Assembly (NCBI RefSeq): GCF_003957255.1 | Contig: NZ_QDIE01000001.1 | Span: 1 to 64,000, forward strand | Direction: 5' to 3' | Origin: Actinotignum sanguinis | GTDB lineage: Bacteria > Actinomycetota > Actinomycetes > Actinomycetales > Actinomycetaceae | DNA: 64,000 nucleotides | Part shown: positions 25,503 through 35,521 of the stretch, piece after piece | How positions within the stretch are numbered: position 1 is the first letter of the stretch | Layout: the number at the start of each line of letters is the position of its first letter | The notes under the pieces: model-generated | Seen by the model: only the letters and a program-made list of their open reading frames with translations | The model's database searches: none | Told to the model about the DNA's origin: nothing | Made by a program: the position numbers and the translations under genes

Positions 25503-27677
25503 TTATAGGGGTGGGTTAACCTGTAAACGCAATGAGCCACCCAGCCGCTGGGCAGAGTAGGCACCGTAAGTTTTCCGCGTCTGACGGGTGAGGGTCATAC
25601 CCCGCGAGAGTTCCGCCCGTGCATAGACGGTGATTTCTCCCGGGCGTGCCCCCGGCACCGGGCCGAGCAACACGATCCCGGACGCTAGCTCAAAAGCTCC
25701 GCCGGCCAGCAGGTCTGCTTCTGTTTCTTTCTCATTCTCCGGCGGCCATTTCTTGGAACCGGCCTCCCCTGAAAACTGGGCAAAGAGATGGGACTCTTCC
25801 TCTCTTACGCCGCGATAGAGGGCCGCGCGCAACATGGCCAGGTACGTTCGCACATCCCCGCTGGCTCCGGAGATAGCCACCCAGGAAGCAGTGGGAGGCA
25901 ATTTCAATTCGGCCCGCTGTTCGAGTAATTCAGCGGCATATTCGCCCAGTTCCCATTGCGCTAGCCGATTGAGAAGTGCGGGAGGTGCTCCCCCGGCCAC
26001 CAGCATATGGCCGCCTTCTCCGGCTGAACGGACCCGGGCCGCAACCCGCGCGAGCACCCGAATAAAACGTGTTTCAGCGCCGAGCCCTTCTCCGAGGAGG
26101 TAGCGTGCATCCAATACCAATGCAGCGGCGAATCCGCCTTCGGCCTCCGGTTCCGCACCAGGTGTTGCCACCACGATGCGCGGGTGCTGGGAGACTCGCC
26201 CAATAATTCCCTCCGGAGAGTGCGATCCAGAAAGAATAATGCCAACACCGGGAAAAGCCCGCCCGATTTCCTCCGCGGTACGTGCAGAACCGATTCGGAC
26301 AGCGCGCAGCTTCCCGTTGTGGCAGTGCGGACATCGCCAGGGCTGCACTCGCACCCCGCAGCGCTGACAGCGCAGTGGTTCACGTGAGGTACGCTGAGCC
26401 AGATTCCCTCCGCAGATTGTGCACAGCGCACGCTCCCCGCAGTAGGTACAGCACAGCACCGGAATATACCCGCTCCGCGGCACGAGGATAAGAACCGGCC
26501 CGTTTTCCAGGGCCCGCCGCAGAATAGGAAATGCCGGTTGGGGTAAGCGCAAGTGATCGGCTTCTCCCCCGGGCCACTGGTGGGGACCTGAAATATGCGG
26601 AAGCGCGGCGCGCCGTGCGGCCGCGGTGCCATCCAATAGGCTGATGCGGTGTTCTGAAAGCAGCTGGGCGCATTCTTCACTCACGTAAGGGGAGAAAACT
26701 AGAAACGCAGCCCCTTCACGCCGAACACGCTCCAGTAGTACGTCACGTGTTGCCAGATACGGTGCGCGAATATCACGCAAGGTTGAGGCAGCATCATCCA
26801 TGATGACTGCCAGCCCAAGATCTGTGAGCGGCGCCCAGGCCGCCCCGCGGGTACCTACCACAATGCGTGATTGCCCCGATAGCACCGCCAAAAAAGCACG
26901 GTAGCGTTTTTCGTGTGCTTCTTCGGACACCATGAGAGTGGGGGTTTCCCCTACCCGGGAGGCAAGGGTAGCCTGCAGTGCTCTGGCAGCCCGGGTAGTG
27001 GGAACAACCAGGAGGACGCTGCGCCCGGCGTGCCGCACTGCCTGGACGGCCCGAATCAAAACTTCTACTCCCCCGGCGGGCCCGGGGAGGGCAGCCATGC
27101 AGGCCCGCACAGCTTTCCCTTCCCCTAGCGCCGCAAGGAATTCTGGTCCACCCCGATAGGCTTCCCAGGGGCCCGGTTCAGGAGCCGCGTGCGAGCTGGC
27201 CAAAGGGATGGTTTCTTGGGTAGTGGCCAAGAATTCTTTAGCGGCCCGCGCATGCCGTTCCGGGATAGCGGTCCGCAATATATCAGCTACTGTTCCGGCA
27301 TACTTATCGGCAAGAGTACGGGCAACCGCATACACCGACGCAGTGAGCACCGGGTATTCCGAGACCACCCGATACAGGGGGCGCAGCCGCCCGCTGCCTT
27401 CCGTAACACTATCCCGAGCAACGATAAATCCGCCTACCCGCTGTGCACCGAGATCTACCACGACCCGGGTTCCCACCCGGGCACTATCCGCGAATTTTTC
27501 GGGGACAAGGTAGTCAAATACCCGGTCCATATGAGGCTGGGAGTGGAGCACCTGAACATGCGCAACGGAATTAGGTACCTTGGAGCGCACGCGGGTGCGT
27601 GCCGGGCGCGCCTCAAGAAGGGCGCCTTGCTCCCCCACGAGGGGGAGGGCATCGAAATCAAAGAGTGTGCTCTCCAT
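25503..27677 (-). CDS. priA: Primosomal protein PriA, helicase-motif-deficient
   Basis: A 724-residue PriA homologue with the N-terminal 3'-DNA-binding domain (HVQVLHSQPHMDRVFDYLVPE) and the zinc-binding insert (CCTYCGERALCTICGG, CQRCGVRV, CPHC). The expected Walker A reads PGPAGGVEV, with no GKT/S. The expected DEEH box reads MDDAA. The ATPase is therefore probably inactive. Actinobacterial PriA proteins are known to lose these motifs. A role in replication restart as a DNA-binding or loading factor is inferred. It lies between metK and fmt as in mycobacteria. Confidence 0.88.
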   Translation of the reverse strand: MESTLFDFDALPLVGEQGALLEARPARTRVRSKVPNSVAHVQVLHSQPHMDRVFDYLVPEKFADSARVGTRVVVDLGAQRVGGFIVARDSVTEGSGRLRPLYRVVSEYPVLTASVYAVARTLADKYAGTVADILRTAIPERHARAAKEFLATTQETIPLASSHAAPEPGPWEAYRGGPEFLAALGEGKAVRACMAALPGPAGGVEVLIRAVQAVRHAGRSVLLVVPTTRAARALQATLASRVGETPTLMVSEEAHEKRYRAFLAVLSGQSRIVVGTRGAAWAPLTDLGLAVIMDDAASTLRDIRAPYLATRDVLLERVRREGAAFLVFSPYVSEECAQLLSEHRISLLDGTAAARRAALPHISGPHQWPGGEADHLRLPQPAFPILRRALENGPVLILVPRSGYIPVLCCTYCGERALCTICGGNLAQRTSREPLRCQRCGVRVQPWRCPHCHNGKLRAVRIGSARTAEEIGRAFPGVGIILSGSHSPEGIIGRVSQHPRIVVATPGAEPEAEGGFAAALVLDARYLLGEGLGAETRFIRVLARVAARVRSAGEGGHMLVAGGAPPALLNRLAQWELGEYAAELLEQRAELKLPPTASWVAISGASGDVRTYLAMLRAALYRGVREEESHLFAQFSGEAGSKKWPPENEKETEADLLAGGAFELASGIVLLGPVPGARPGEITVYARAELSRGMTLTRQTRKTYGAYSAQRLGGSLRLQVNPPL

Positions 27678-27743
27678 GCAACCTAGGATATCCCGGCCCT
27701 ACGACAGAAAAATCCGGCGTCAAACTTCGGGCTCTAGATAGCT

Positions 27744-28943
27744 CTAGATAGCGCGGAGGAGTTCTTCAACCCGGTCTGTTTTCTCCCAGGTGAATTCGGG
27801 AAGTTCCCGCCCGAAGTGACCGTAGGAAGCCGTCTTCGCGAAAATTGGACGCTTGAGTTCCAAAGCGTCAATAATCGCCGCGGGGCGGAAATCGAAAACC
27901 TTCTGAACAGCGTTTTCGATACGACCCAGTTCTTCTGTTTCCGTCCCGAAAGTATCCAGGCGCACGGATACCGGATGGGCACGCCCAATAGCGTAAGCCA
28001 GCTGGAGTTCGCACCGGGAAGCAAGCCCGGCCGCAACCACATTCTTAGCCGCCCAGCGTGCCGCGTAGGCCGCGCTACGATCCACCTTGGACGCGTCTTT
28101 TCCAGAGAAAGCCCCGCCGCCGTGGCGTGCCATCCCGCCGTAGGTGTCCACGATGATTTTCCGGCCGGTCACTCCGGCGTCGCCCATCGGTCCTCCCACC
28201 ACGAAACGCCCCGAGGGATTAACGAGAAGCGAGAATTTATCGGTATCGATGGCGATATTTTCTTCTTCGAGAACGGGCGCAACCACGTGGTCACGCAGCG
28301 TTTCCGTCAACCACTCGCGTTGCACATTTTCGTCGTGCTGGCTGGAGATCACCACGGTATTGAGGGCCACGGGCCGCGCACCTTCATAGTCAATAGTGAC
28401 CTGAGTTTTACCATCGGGGCGCAGTCCGGGAACGACACCTTCACGGCGCACCAGGGCGAGACGTTCTGCGAAGCGGTGGGCAAGCAGGATGGGAGCGGGC
28501 ATAAGTGTTTTAGTCTCATTGCAGGCATAACCGAACATGAGCCCCTGATCCCCGGCCCCCTGCTGGTCGAAATGATCGTATTCGACTTCGCTGCTTTCCC
28601 GCCGTTCCAGCGAGGTATTAACACCGGCGGCAATATCCGGACTTTGTTCATCGATGGAGATGGTCACGCCGCAGGAGTTTCCATCAAAGCCGACTTGCGA
28701 GGAGTTGTAACCGATCCCGGTCACAACAGTGCGGATAATATGAGCGATATCCGCGTAGGCATCCGTGGTCACTTCACCGGCCACGTGCACCAGCCCGGTC
28801 GTCACCATCGTTTCCACGGCAACGCGAGAATTCTCATCCGACGCGAGCAGAGCGTCAAGAATGGAGTCGGAAATAAGGTCGCACACCTTGTCGGGGTGTC
28901 CTTCCGTGACCGATTCGGACGTGAACGGTTGCCGGTAATGCAT
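27744..28943 (-). CDS. metK: S-adenosylmethionine synthetase
   Basis: A 399-residue enzyme making SAM from methionine and ATP. Signatures: [19 protein letters not shown] near the start, the hexapeptide region [12 protein letters not shown], and [19 protein letters not shown]. Full length for the family. The 3' end shows a tandem CTCTAGATAG-type duplication around the stop, giving two in-frame TAGs. It lies downstream of coaBC with a 74-bp gap that shows no SAM riboswitch. Confidence 0.97.
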   Translation of the reverse strand: MHYRQPFTSESVTEGHPDKVCDLISDSILDALLASDENSRVAVETMVTTGLVHVAGEVTTDAYADIAHIIRTVVTGIGYNSSQVGFDGNSCGVTISIDEQSPDIAAGVNTSLERRESSEVEYDHFDQQGAGDQGLMFGYACNETKTLMPAPILLAHRFAERLALVRREGVVPGLRPDGKTQVTIDYEGARPVALNTVVISSQHDENVQREWLTETLRDHVVAPVLEEENIAIDTDKFSLLVNPSGRFVVGGPMGDAGVTGRKIIVDTYGGMARHGGGAFSGKDASKVDRSAAYAARWAAKNVVAAGLASRCELQLAYAIGRAHPVSVRLDTFGTETEELGRIENAVQKVFDFRPAAIIDALELKRPIFAKTASYGHFGRELPEFTWEKTDRVEELLRAI

Positions 28944-29017
28944 CGTATCCCCTCGCTTATTAAAACTACTTAGTCACTATTAGTCATCAGCGGCTGCCAG
29001 GTAAGGCAAACCTTATT

Positions 29018-30298
29018 CTATACGCGCTCGGTGGTGAAATGATCGGCTATAAGGCCCGCAATAATACCAGCCATCTGAGCTTTGCTGCCCGCGCCGCTCG
29101 CAATGACCTCACCTGCGGGAGTGACCACGGTGATCTCAGTGGGTACCTCGCCAAATCCTGTTTTCTCCCCTACGCGATTGATCACAAGTAAATCAGCGCC
29201 TTTGCGCCGCGCTTTTTCGCGTCCGTAATCCAAGACGCTTCCATTCGCGTCGCCAGTTTCCGCGGCAAAACCCACGATGAGCTGCCCCGACCGGCGGCGC
29301 CGATGGGAAATATCAGCCAAAATATCCGGATTTTCTACCAGTTCGACGACGCGTTTGCCGCTACCGTCTTTTTTCTGTTTGCTTGCGGCGGGTTCGGCCG
29401 GGCGAAAATCAGCAACCGCTGCGCTCATCACCACGCCGTCTGCATTCTTCACCCGGGCAAGAACTGCTTGGTGAAGATCACGCGCCGAACTGACCGGAAC
29501 AATCTCAGCCCCCGAAGCAAGTGCAGTGATATCGCGGGCTACATGAGCCGCCAGCACCGTTACCCGCGCGCCGCGCTCGAGCAAAGCACGAGCAATTTCC
29601 AGGCCAAAACGCCCCGAAGAACGGTTGCCGATAAAACGCACCGGATCGAGGGCTTCGTGGGTGCCTCCCGCTGTGACAAGGATATTCCGACCGCGCAGCG
29701 TATGTTCCGTACTGTGCTGCTCCGCCCGTGCATCCGGGTGTTCGCCAGTGAGGATCTCCCAGGATTGCGCGAAAATATCTTCCGGTTCCGGCAGCCGGCC
29801 CGGCCCGGAATCCGCCCCGGTGAGTTGCCCGCTAGCGGGTGGAATAATATGAACCCCGCGGGCCTGCAGCACCGCAATATTTTCTTGAGTAGCCGGATGC
29901 TCCCACATTTGGGTGTGCATCGCTGGTGCCATCACCACCGGGCACTGGGCCACCAACAGGGTATTGAGAAGAAGGTTATCGGCTATTCCCGCACGCGCCT
30001 TCGCGATAGTATTCGCAGTTGCCGGCGCGACCACAACCAAGTCGGCTTCTTTTCCAAGGCGAACGTGCGCGACTTCATCAGCGTGTTCACTGGTTCGCAC
30101 AAGAACGGGATGATGCGTCAAGGCCTCCCACGTGGTGGCCCCGACCATCTCCAGGGCAGTCGGGGTAGGGATAACGTGCACATCCGCACCGGCTTTCACG
30201 AAGAGCCGGACGAGGTAGGCCGCCTTATAGGCGGCGATACCTCCGGTTACGCCGATAACGACGCGCGGCGCGTGCTCTACTTTTCGTCCAGCTGCCAT
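29018..30298 (-). CDS. coaBC: Bifunctional phosphopantothenoylcysteine decarboxylase/phosphopantothenate-cysteine ligase
   Basis: A 426-residue fusion enzyme of coenzyme A synthesis. The N-terminal FMN-dependent CoaC domain has [14 protein letters not shown] and [12 protein letters not shown]. The C-terminal CoaB ligase starts near [31 protein letters not shown] and carries [12 protein letters not shown] 30298 overlaps the end of rpoZ by 22 bp; no later start restores the conserved N-terminus. The gmk-rpoZ-coaBC-metK order is conserved. Confidence 0.95.
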   Translation of the reverse strand: MAAGRKVEHAPRVVIGVTGGIAAYKAAYLVRLFVKAGADVHVIPTPTALEMVGATTWEALTHHPVLVRTSEHADEVAHVRLGKEADLVVVAPATANTIAKARAGIADNLLLNTLLVAQCPVVMAPAMHTQMWEHPATQENIAVLQARGVHIIPPASGQLTGADSGPGRLPEPEDIFAQSWEILTGEHPDARAEQHSTEHTLRGRNILVTAGGTHEALDPVRFIGNRSSGRFGLEIARALLERGARVTVLAAHVARDITALASGAEIVPVSSARDLHQAVLARVKNADGVVMSAAVADFRPAEPAASKQKKDGSGKRVVELVENPDILADISHRRRRSGQLIVGFAAETGDANGSVLDYGREKARRKGADLLVINRVGEKTGFGEVPTEITVVTPAGEVIASGAGSKAQMAGIIAGLIADHFTTERV

Positions 30299-30546
30299 TC
30301 GAGCTTGTCCTCGGCGATTTCACGCAGCGCGATGGACAGGGGCTTTTCTTCCGGTTCCGCCGAGACAAGCGCACCGTAATGCTCGATATTGCCGTCACCG
30401 CGCGCCATTTCCTGCTTGTAGGAGTTGATTTGACGCGCACGATCCGCTGAAAGCACGCACAGTGCGTACTTCGAATCGATCTTTGCGAGAAGATCGTCAA
30501 TGGGCGGGTTGGTGATACCTTCGGGTTCCGGAACAGTTCCGAACAT
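30277..30546 (-). CDS. rpoZ: RNA polymerase omega subunit
   Basis: An 89-residue omega subunit that helps assemble RNA polymerase. Family features: [32 protein letters not shown] (read as IDDLL and SKYALC in short) and the tail [20 protein letters not shown] 30546 is chosen because AGAAGGGAA precedes it; the upstream extension is not conserved. It lies 66 bp after gmk and overlaps coaBC. Confidence 0.95.
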   Translation of the reverse strand: MFGTVPEPEGITNPPIDDLLAKIDSKYALCVLSADRARQINSYKQEMARGDGNIEHYGALVSAEPEEKPLSIALREIAEDKLEWQLDEK

Positions 30547-30612
30547 GTAGTTCCCTTCTGGATAAACGCGGTACCGCACATGGGCACCACCGTGAAGCTT
30601 CGGCCTTTTATT

Positions 30613-31182
30613 CTAACGCTTCGGGGCGATGAGGTCGAGAATTTCGCCGGTGGCACGTGCCACGGTGTCATTAACGACGACGGCGTCAAACTCCGCCTGG
30701 GCGGCTAATTCACCTCGCGCGGTCTCCAGGCGCCGTTCGATGGCCTCTTCTGTTTCAGTACCGCGCCCGCGCAACCGCGCTTCAAGTTCTTGGAACGACG
30801 GCGGAGCTAGAAAGATCTGGAACGCTTCGGGCAGTGACTGGCGAACCTGGCGCGCCCCTGCCAGATCGATTTCAAGAAGCGGAATTTTTCCCGCTGCGTA
30901 TGCTTCTAGCACAGGCTGGCGCGGGGTTCCGTAACGGTGTTTCCCGTGTACTATGGCCCACTCGAGCATCTCCCCGCTTTCGACGAGGTGATCGAAGTGC
31001 TCATCATCCACGAAGAAGTAGGATTCCCCTTCGCGCTCCCCCGGGCGAGGTGCGCGCGTAGTGGCAGAAATGGACAGCCATATGCGCGGCTCCTGCGCGA
31101 GCAGCTGCGCAACCACGGTTCCCTTTCCCACCCCGGAGGGGCCGGCAAGCACGCAAATACGACGATGATCCTCAGGTGTCAT
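30613..31182 (-). CDS. gmk: Guanylate kinase
   Basis: A 189-residue P-loop kinase converting GMP to GDP. The P-loop GPSGVGKGT starts at residue 14, followed by STTRAPRPGEREG-type nucleotide-binding region (SATTRAPRPGE) and the lid IFLAPPSFQELEARLRGRGTE. Length is typical. It follows mihF and precedes rpoZ, the conserved actinobacterial order. Confidence 0.96.
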   Translation of the reverse strand: MTPEDHRRICVLAGPSGVGKGTVVAQLLAQEPRIWLSISATTRAPRPGEREGESYFFVDDEHFDHLVESGEMLEWAIVHGKHRYGTPRQPVLEAYAAGKIPLLEIDLAGARQVRQSLPEAFQIFLAPPSFQELEARLRGRGTETEEAIERRLETARGELAAQAEFDAVVVNDTVARATGEILDLIAPKR

Positions 31183-31277
31183 GACATTTATTGTGCCACA
31201 GCCCTACGACAGGATTTTCGGTCCCGAAAATCCTCACCGTGCCTCGCGAGCAATTGGTGCTTACCTCAGGTGAGCCT

Positions 31278-31586
31278 TTAACCGAAAAGTGCGATAAGGG
31301 CCGCGGTCTGATGCACACCAAGTCCGCGTACGCGCCGGGAGGGAGCGATTCCGATATCAGCCATGGCCCGCGCGGCCTTGGCTTCACCGATACCGGGAAG
31401 TGCCCGCAGTAGTACGCTGGCACGGGTGCGTGCGATTACCGGGTCATCGCGCTGCGCCAAAACCTCCGAAAGGTGCAGCTGTCCGGATTTCAGTTGCTGC
31501 AAAAGTTCCGCGCGGCGCCGCCGTGTTTCGGCGGCCTTATCCAAAGCGGCGAGACGCTGCTCCAGAGTAAGTGGTGGTACCTCCAC
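31278..31586 (-). CDS. mihF: Actinobacterial integration host factor mIHF
   Basis: A 102-residue nucleoid-associated DNA-binding protein of the mIHF/sIHF family, which bends DNA and is unrelated to enteric IHF. Motifs: PPLTLEQRLAALDKA, helix-two-turn-helix region ALPGIGEAKA and IAPSRRVRGLGVHQTAAL. GTG 31586 is chosen: it has GAAAGGGG upstream and gives the N-terminus MEVPPLT expected for the family (MALPPLT in mycobacteria). ATG starts farther upstream would add about 22 unsupported residues. Confidence 0.93.
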   Translation of the reverse strand: MEVPPLTLEQRLAALDKAAETRRRRAELLQQLKSGQLHLSEVLAQRDDPVIARTRASVLLRALPGIGEAKAARAMADIGIAPSRRVRGLGVHQTAALIALFG

Positions 31587-31824
31587 AGTGTCCCCTTTCT
31601 TGCGCATCAGATATGCCCTGGTGCTCATAACAATTCCGTCAACATCAGTCATAACGACGCTGACGCTACGAAACTTCTCTGTCTTGTTAGTAGCGTAGAG
31701 CGAAAAAGCCGTAAATAATATAAGGAGCCGCGCCCTTGTTTTTTATAAAACCATCGCGGCAGGTCAGCGCCGCGGCTTGTGACGAAGTTCGCGACGGGTA
31801 GGAGCATCCGAGTAGGCTACACCT

Positions 31825-32202
31825 ATGGAAACAACTCGGATTGACGTCTGGCTATGGAGCGTGCGGCAGTGCAAAACTCGTTCCTTGGCTACGTCCGAAT
31901 GCAAGGCGGGCCACGTGCGCATCAATGATGAACCAGTCAAGCCCGCCGCGAAGGTCCGCGTTGGTGATGTGGTGCGCTACCGGGTAGAAGGTTTTGATCG
32001 AATCCTCAAAGTTACCGGGATTATTACCAAACGGACGAGTGCGCCACTAGCTCGGGCAAATTATGAGGATCTCACCCCGGTGCGGGAGAAAGTTTATCTA
32101 CCGGTCATGCGGCGTGATCCTGGGAGCGGCCGCCCCACGAAGAAAGAACGGCGCGAACTCGACCGCCTTTTCGGCCGCAATTCCAATTACGGCCGCCGGT
32201 AA
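31825..32202 (+). CDS. S4-domain RNA-binding protein (Hsp15/RqcP-like)
   Basis: A 125-residue basic protein with an N-terminal S4 domain (RIDVWLWSVRQCKTRSLATSECKAGHVRIN, i.e. RIDVWLW and GHVRIN) and a basic tail PTKKERRELDRLFGR. This is the heat-shock protein 15 family that binds free 50S subunits carrying peptidyl-tRNA, with RqcP as the related Gram-positive form. It has no Shine-Dalgarno sequence; TAGGCT at 31813-31818 lies 6 nt before ATG 31825, predicting a leaderless transcript. It stands alone between two minus-strand operons. Confidence 0.85.
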   Translation: METTRIDVWLWSVRQCKTRSLATSECKAGHVRINDEPVKPAAKVRVGDVVRYRVEGFDRILKVTGIITKRTSAPLARANYEDLTPVREKVYLPVMRRDPGSGRPTKKERRELDRLFGRNSNYGRR

Positions 32203-32303
32203 GACTCCGGGAGCTCGGGCTTTTCCGAGAGCTCAGGAATTTTCGGGGGCGCGGGGATTCATCACTTTCGCTTAGCAGCACAAGCTGCCTGCCAAGCACA
32301 AAA

Positions 32304-32346
32304 AATGGCGGGTTTCCGTGAATTGATTTCACGGAAACCCGCCATT
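32304..32346. terminator. Two-way intrinsic terminator between the S4 gene and nusB
   Basis: 19-bp perfect arms, 32304-32322 and 32328-32346, with a 5-nt loop. On the minus strand it is followed by T6 (complement of 32300-32305), a strong end for the efp-nusB transcript. It may also serve the plus-strand S4 gene. Confidence 0.9.
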
Positions 32347-32371
32347 AGTTACTGGTGGCCGGGAGAAAATC

Positions 32372-32977
32372 TTATTCTTCCGCGCTGGCCCGGGCAGCTT
32401 CGGGATCATCTAGCTGGCCGGTGCGGATAGCGGCGATGAGGCCGGCCTCATCAGATTCCACAAGGTTACTTTCTTCGCCGGATTCCACCGCGTTAGCGGC
32501 GTCGTCGTTCTGAAGAATCGGTGCGCCGCCACTTTCCTCACGTTCGCGAATATCGGCAGCCTTATTGAGCACGCCCATAACGAAGCCGACGGAGCGATCC
32601 GTAGAGAATTCGCGTACGAGGTTCGTCCACTCCACAATGACGGCACCGCGGAAAGTCCCCAGGTACATGAGTTCGGCAACCGCACCGCGCAAAGCGCTGC
32701 GATCCACCGCGTTCATACGTTCGAGTGACCAATCCTCCGAGGAAGCCTCAATGAGGGTATCCACCTGCGAGATTTGCTGCGCGTAAGCCCTCACAATCTG
32801 CGAGCCAAATTCCCCGATGGGAACCTGTGCGGTAGAGACGCGCTGACGCTCAGCAAGAAGCTCGAGAATACCCGCTTCCGACGTGATGTTCTTTTCATCA
32901 GCTTCGAAAAGCACATCCAAGGCGCGATGACGCTGGGTGGAACGGCCTGTGGACCGGTGTTTCTTCTGTTTAGCCAT
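32372..32977 (-). CDS. nusB: Transcription antitermination factor NusB
   Basis: A 201-residue protein. The NusB fold covers about residues 10-145 (RSTQRHRALDVLFEADE, MNAVDRSALRGAVAELMY, FVMGVLNKAAD). A C-terminal acidic, Ala/Glu-rich extension of about 50 residues is absent from the 139-residue E. coli protein but common in Actinobacteria. NusB acts with NusE in rRNA antitermination. ATG overlaps the efp stop in TAATG. It is the last gene of the run. Confidence 0.93.
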   Translation of the reverse strand: MAKQKKHRSTGRSTQRHRALDVLFEADEKNITSEAGILELLAERQRVSTAQVPIGEFGSQIVRAYAQQISQVDTLIEASSEDWSLERMNAVDRSALRGAVAELMYLGTFRGAVIVEWTNLVREFSTDRSVGFVMGVLNKAADIREREESGGAPILQNDDAANAVESGEESNLVESDEAGLIAAIRTGQLDDPEAARASAEE

Positions 32978-33540
32978 TAGTCATTCGCCCGGGAAATGTA
33001 TTCACCGGTGCGCGTATCAACCTTAATCTTGTCCCCAATATTGAGGAAGAGCGGCACCTGGAGTTCATACCCGGTCTGCACCGTAGCCGGCTTGGTACCC
33101 GCATTCGAGCGGTCGCCCTGGAGACCCGGTTCGGTTTCCGTCACTTCGAGAATCACCGAAGCGGGGAGTTCCACGAACAGCACATTACCTTCGTGGAAAG
33201 CAACAATGGCCTTCTGGTTTTCGAGCAGGAAGTTCGCCAGATTACCCATGACTTCAGCGGTGACCGGAACCTGTTCGTAGGTATCCTCATCCATAAAGAT
33301 GAAATCAGTACCATCATGGTAGAGGTACTGCATATCGCGGCGGTCCACGGTGGCGGTTTCGACCTTAATACCCGCGTTGAGAGTGCGATCCACAGTCTTA
33401 CCGGAGAGGACATTCTTCAGCTTAGTCCGCACAAAAGCAGGGCCCTTGCCCGGCTTGACGTGCTGGAACTCAACAACCTGCCACAGCTGGTTGTCGAATA
33501 CCAGGACCATGCCATTCTTCAAATCATTGGTTGTTGCCAC
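32977..33540 (-). CDS. efp: Elongation factor P
   Basis: A 187-residue translation factor that relieves stalling at polyproline. Three beta-barrel domains; the loop that reaches the peptidyl centre reads [15 protein letters not shown], with a lysine at the tip. The C-terminal signature [21 protein letters not shown] is present. GTG 33540 with AAAGGA 7 bp upstream gives the canonical length; the ATG 15 bp upstream does not. The subtilase and other Pro-rich proteins in this window are plausible clients. Confidence 0.96.
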   Translation of the reverse strand: MATTNDLKNGMVLVFDNQLWQVVEFQHVKPGKGPAFVRTKLKNVLSGKTVDRTLNAGIKVETATVDRRDMQYLYHDGTDFIFMDEDTYEQVPVTAEVMGNLANFLLENQKAIVAFHEGNVLFVELPASVILEVTETEPGLQGDRSNAGTKPATVQTGYELQVPLFLNIGDKIKVDTRTGEYISRAND

Positions 33541-33659
33541 AAGGTATCCTTTCACAAATAGTCCTCCCCAAGTTTACACGGGGAGTTTCATCTTTGCGAC
33601 GCAGCCGCTACGGTGCCATCACCTTTTCTGAGCGGTGCATCCACTGGGTGGCGGAGCCT

Positions 33660-34184
33660 TCACCTGGCGGTATCACCGCATTCATCCAGAGCCGCGCGAA
33701 TCCGGCGCACTACCCGGTGTGGGGAACCCCCATCGGAGGTTACCGTCACGCTTGCCACATCACGATAGAGCGGAGTGCGCTCCCGGTCGAGTTCCCGCAA
33801 CCGAAGCGCGGGATTATCCTCGAGGAGCGGACGGCGGGTCCGCGAACCGGTAATCCTTCGCACCAGGATATCCATACGCGCTTCGATGAGAACCACGGGA
33901 TGGTGCCGTAGCGCTTGCCGGGTGGCTTCACTCAAAATAGCTCCTCCCCCCAGGGAAAGTACACCATCAAAATCCGCGAGGGTGCGCGCGATAATATCGG
34001 CTTCCAGCCTCCGGAATCCTTCTTCTCCCACCGTCTGGAAAATCTCCGGGATGCTCTGCCCCGTTTCGCTCACGATCAGAGCATCCGAATCGGCAAAGGG
34101 AAGGCCCAGATCTTTGGCCAGCAGCTTTCCCACGGTCGATTTGCCCACCCCAGGCATCCCGACCAACACTGCTCGCACGCTCAT
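33660..34184 (-). CDS. aroK: Shikimate kinase
   Basis: A 174-residue P-loop kinase phosphorylating shikimate. Walker A GMPGVGKST is at residues 9-17, shikimate-binding FADSDALIV and FRRLEADI follow, then SLGGGAI and the lid RTRRPLL. It overlaps aroC by 4 bp. In relatives aroB and a dehydroquinase gene follow, but here the next gene is efp after 119 bp. A 6-bp hairpin (33564-33585) lies in that gap. Confidence 0.95.
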   Translation of the reverse strand: MSVRAVLVGMPGVGKSTVGKLLAKDLGLPFADSDALIVSETGQSIPEIFQTVGEEGFRRLEADIIARTLADFDGVLSLGGGAILSEATRQALRHHPVVLIEARMDILVRRITGSRTRRPLLEDNPALRLRELDRERTPLYRDVASVTVTSDGGSPHRVVRRIRAALDECGDTAR

Positions 34185-35392
34185 CGGCGTTCCTCCGGAA
34201 TGCGCTCCAGGTAGGCGCGGACCGCCGCTCGGGTATCACCGAGGGTGTCTCCACCGAATTTATCCTGGATTGCTTCCGCGAGAACCAGCGCCATCATCGC
34301 TTCGCAGATAACCGCTCCGGGAACCACAGCACTTGCATCGCTGCGCTGGTGCAGTGCCGTTGCGGCTTCCCCGGTTTCAGTATCGATGGTGCGCAGGGCC
34401 CTCGGTACCGTGGAAATCGGTTTGAAAGCCACACGCACTCGGATCGTTTCGCCGTTGGACATGCCGCCTTCGATTCCACCCGCCCGGTTGGTCAGACGCC
34501 GCACCCCTGCTGCGGTGCGGACGATCTCATCATGGGCCTGGCTGCCGGGCCGGCCAGCGGTGGCGAATCCATCTCCGATTTCCACGCCTTTTACCGCTTG
34601 AATGGACATCATGGCGCGGGCCAGTTCCGCATCGAGCCTCCCGTAAGGTGTTGCGTAACTGCCCAGTCCTTGCGGCACGCCGTAGGCAAGAACTTCGACG
34701 ACGCCGCCCAGGGTGTCTCCCGCGTTCTTCGCCCGATCAACTTCTTCCATCATGGCCTGGGCCACGGCCTCATCCAGGCAGCGCACCGGCGAGGCATCAA
34801 GAGCTGCGGCATCGGCCGGCCCGGGAACAGTCTCTGAGGTATCACTCACGCCACCGAGAGCCACCACGCGGGAAACGATGGTAATTCCAGCGCTTTGGCT
34901 CGCGTACTCGCGCGCGATAGCGCCCAGCGCCACCCGGGCCGCAGTTTCCCGAGCCGAAGCGCGTTCGAGGACGTTTCGAGCATCGCTGTGGTCGTACTTA
35001 TTCATGCCGGTGAGATCGGCATGCCCGGGCCGGGGCGCGGTGAGGCGTTTATTCCGGGCAAGTTCTTGGTTATCTCCCCTCCCGGCATCACGCAGCAGTG
35101 CTTCGGGTGGAACCGGATCAACGGACATGACCGCTTCCCATTTGGGCCATTCGGAATTCTCAATAACGAGCGCGATGGGTGAACCGAGGGTGGATCCGTG
35201 CCGTAATCCGGTGAGGACGTGAAGCTTATCCTGCTCGAATTTCTGGCGGGCACCGCGCCCATAGCCGAGCCGGCGGCGGGCCAATTGATCCCGAATGGTA
35301 TCCGAACTCAGGCTCAGGCCCGCTGGAATTCCCTCAATAAGCGCCACGAGGGCTGCTCCGTGGGATTCCCCCGCTGTTGACCACCGAATCAT
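34181..35392 (-). CDS. aroC: Chorismate synthase
   Basis: A 403-residue FMN-dependent enzyme making chorismate from EPSP. Signatures: STAGESHGAALVALIEGIPAG, RRLGYGRGARQKFE, ARNVLERASARETAARVALGA and GGIEGGMSNGE. Full length. Requires reduced FMN, linking it to flavin supply. It follows the prepilin peptidase homologue by 129 bp and is translationally coupled to aroK. Confidence 0.96.
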   Translation of the reverse strand: MIRWSTAGESHGAALVALIEGIPAGLSLSSDTIRDQLARRRLGYGRGARQKFEQDKLHVLTGLRHGSTLGSPIALVIENSEWPKWEAVMSVDPVPPEALLRDAGRGDNQELARNKRLTAPRPGHADLTGMNKYDHSDARNVLERASARETAARVALGAIAREYASQSAGITIVSRVVALGGVSDTSETVPGPADAAALDASPVRCLDEAVAQAMMEEVDRAKNAGDTLGGVVEVLAYGVPQGLGSYATPYGRLDAELARAMMSIQAVKGVEIGDGFATAGRPGSQAHDEIVRTAAGVRRLTNRAGGIEGGMSNGETIRVRVAFKPISTVPRALRTIDTETGEAATALHQRSDASAVVPGAVICEAMMALVLAEAIQDKFGGDTLGDTRAAVRAYLERIPEERR

Positions 35393-35521
35393 GCGCGTCC
35401 TTCCCCGTTCCTATGTTCATAAGTCCCGTTACGTATCCCGGCCACCCGTGCTGTTAGCACAGAGCTCACGGATCCCGGTTCACCCGCCATGGCCCGGAAG
35501 TGCCGGGATGCAGGCGCCTCC

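Noticed and set aside
27700-27751. CTCTAGATAG tandem repeat at the end of metK as an operator or attachment site
   Set aside because: Only two short copies at the stop codon; most simply a slippage duplication, with no integrase nearby.
28944-29017. SAM riboswitch upstream of metK
   Set aside because: The gap is only 74 bp and shows no conserved SAM aptamer elements.
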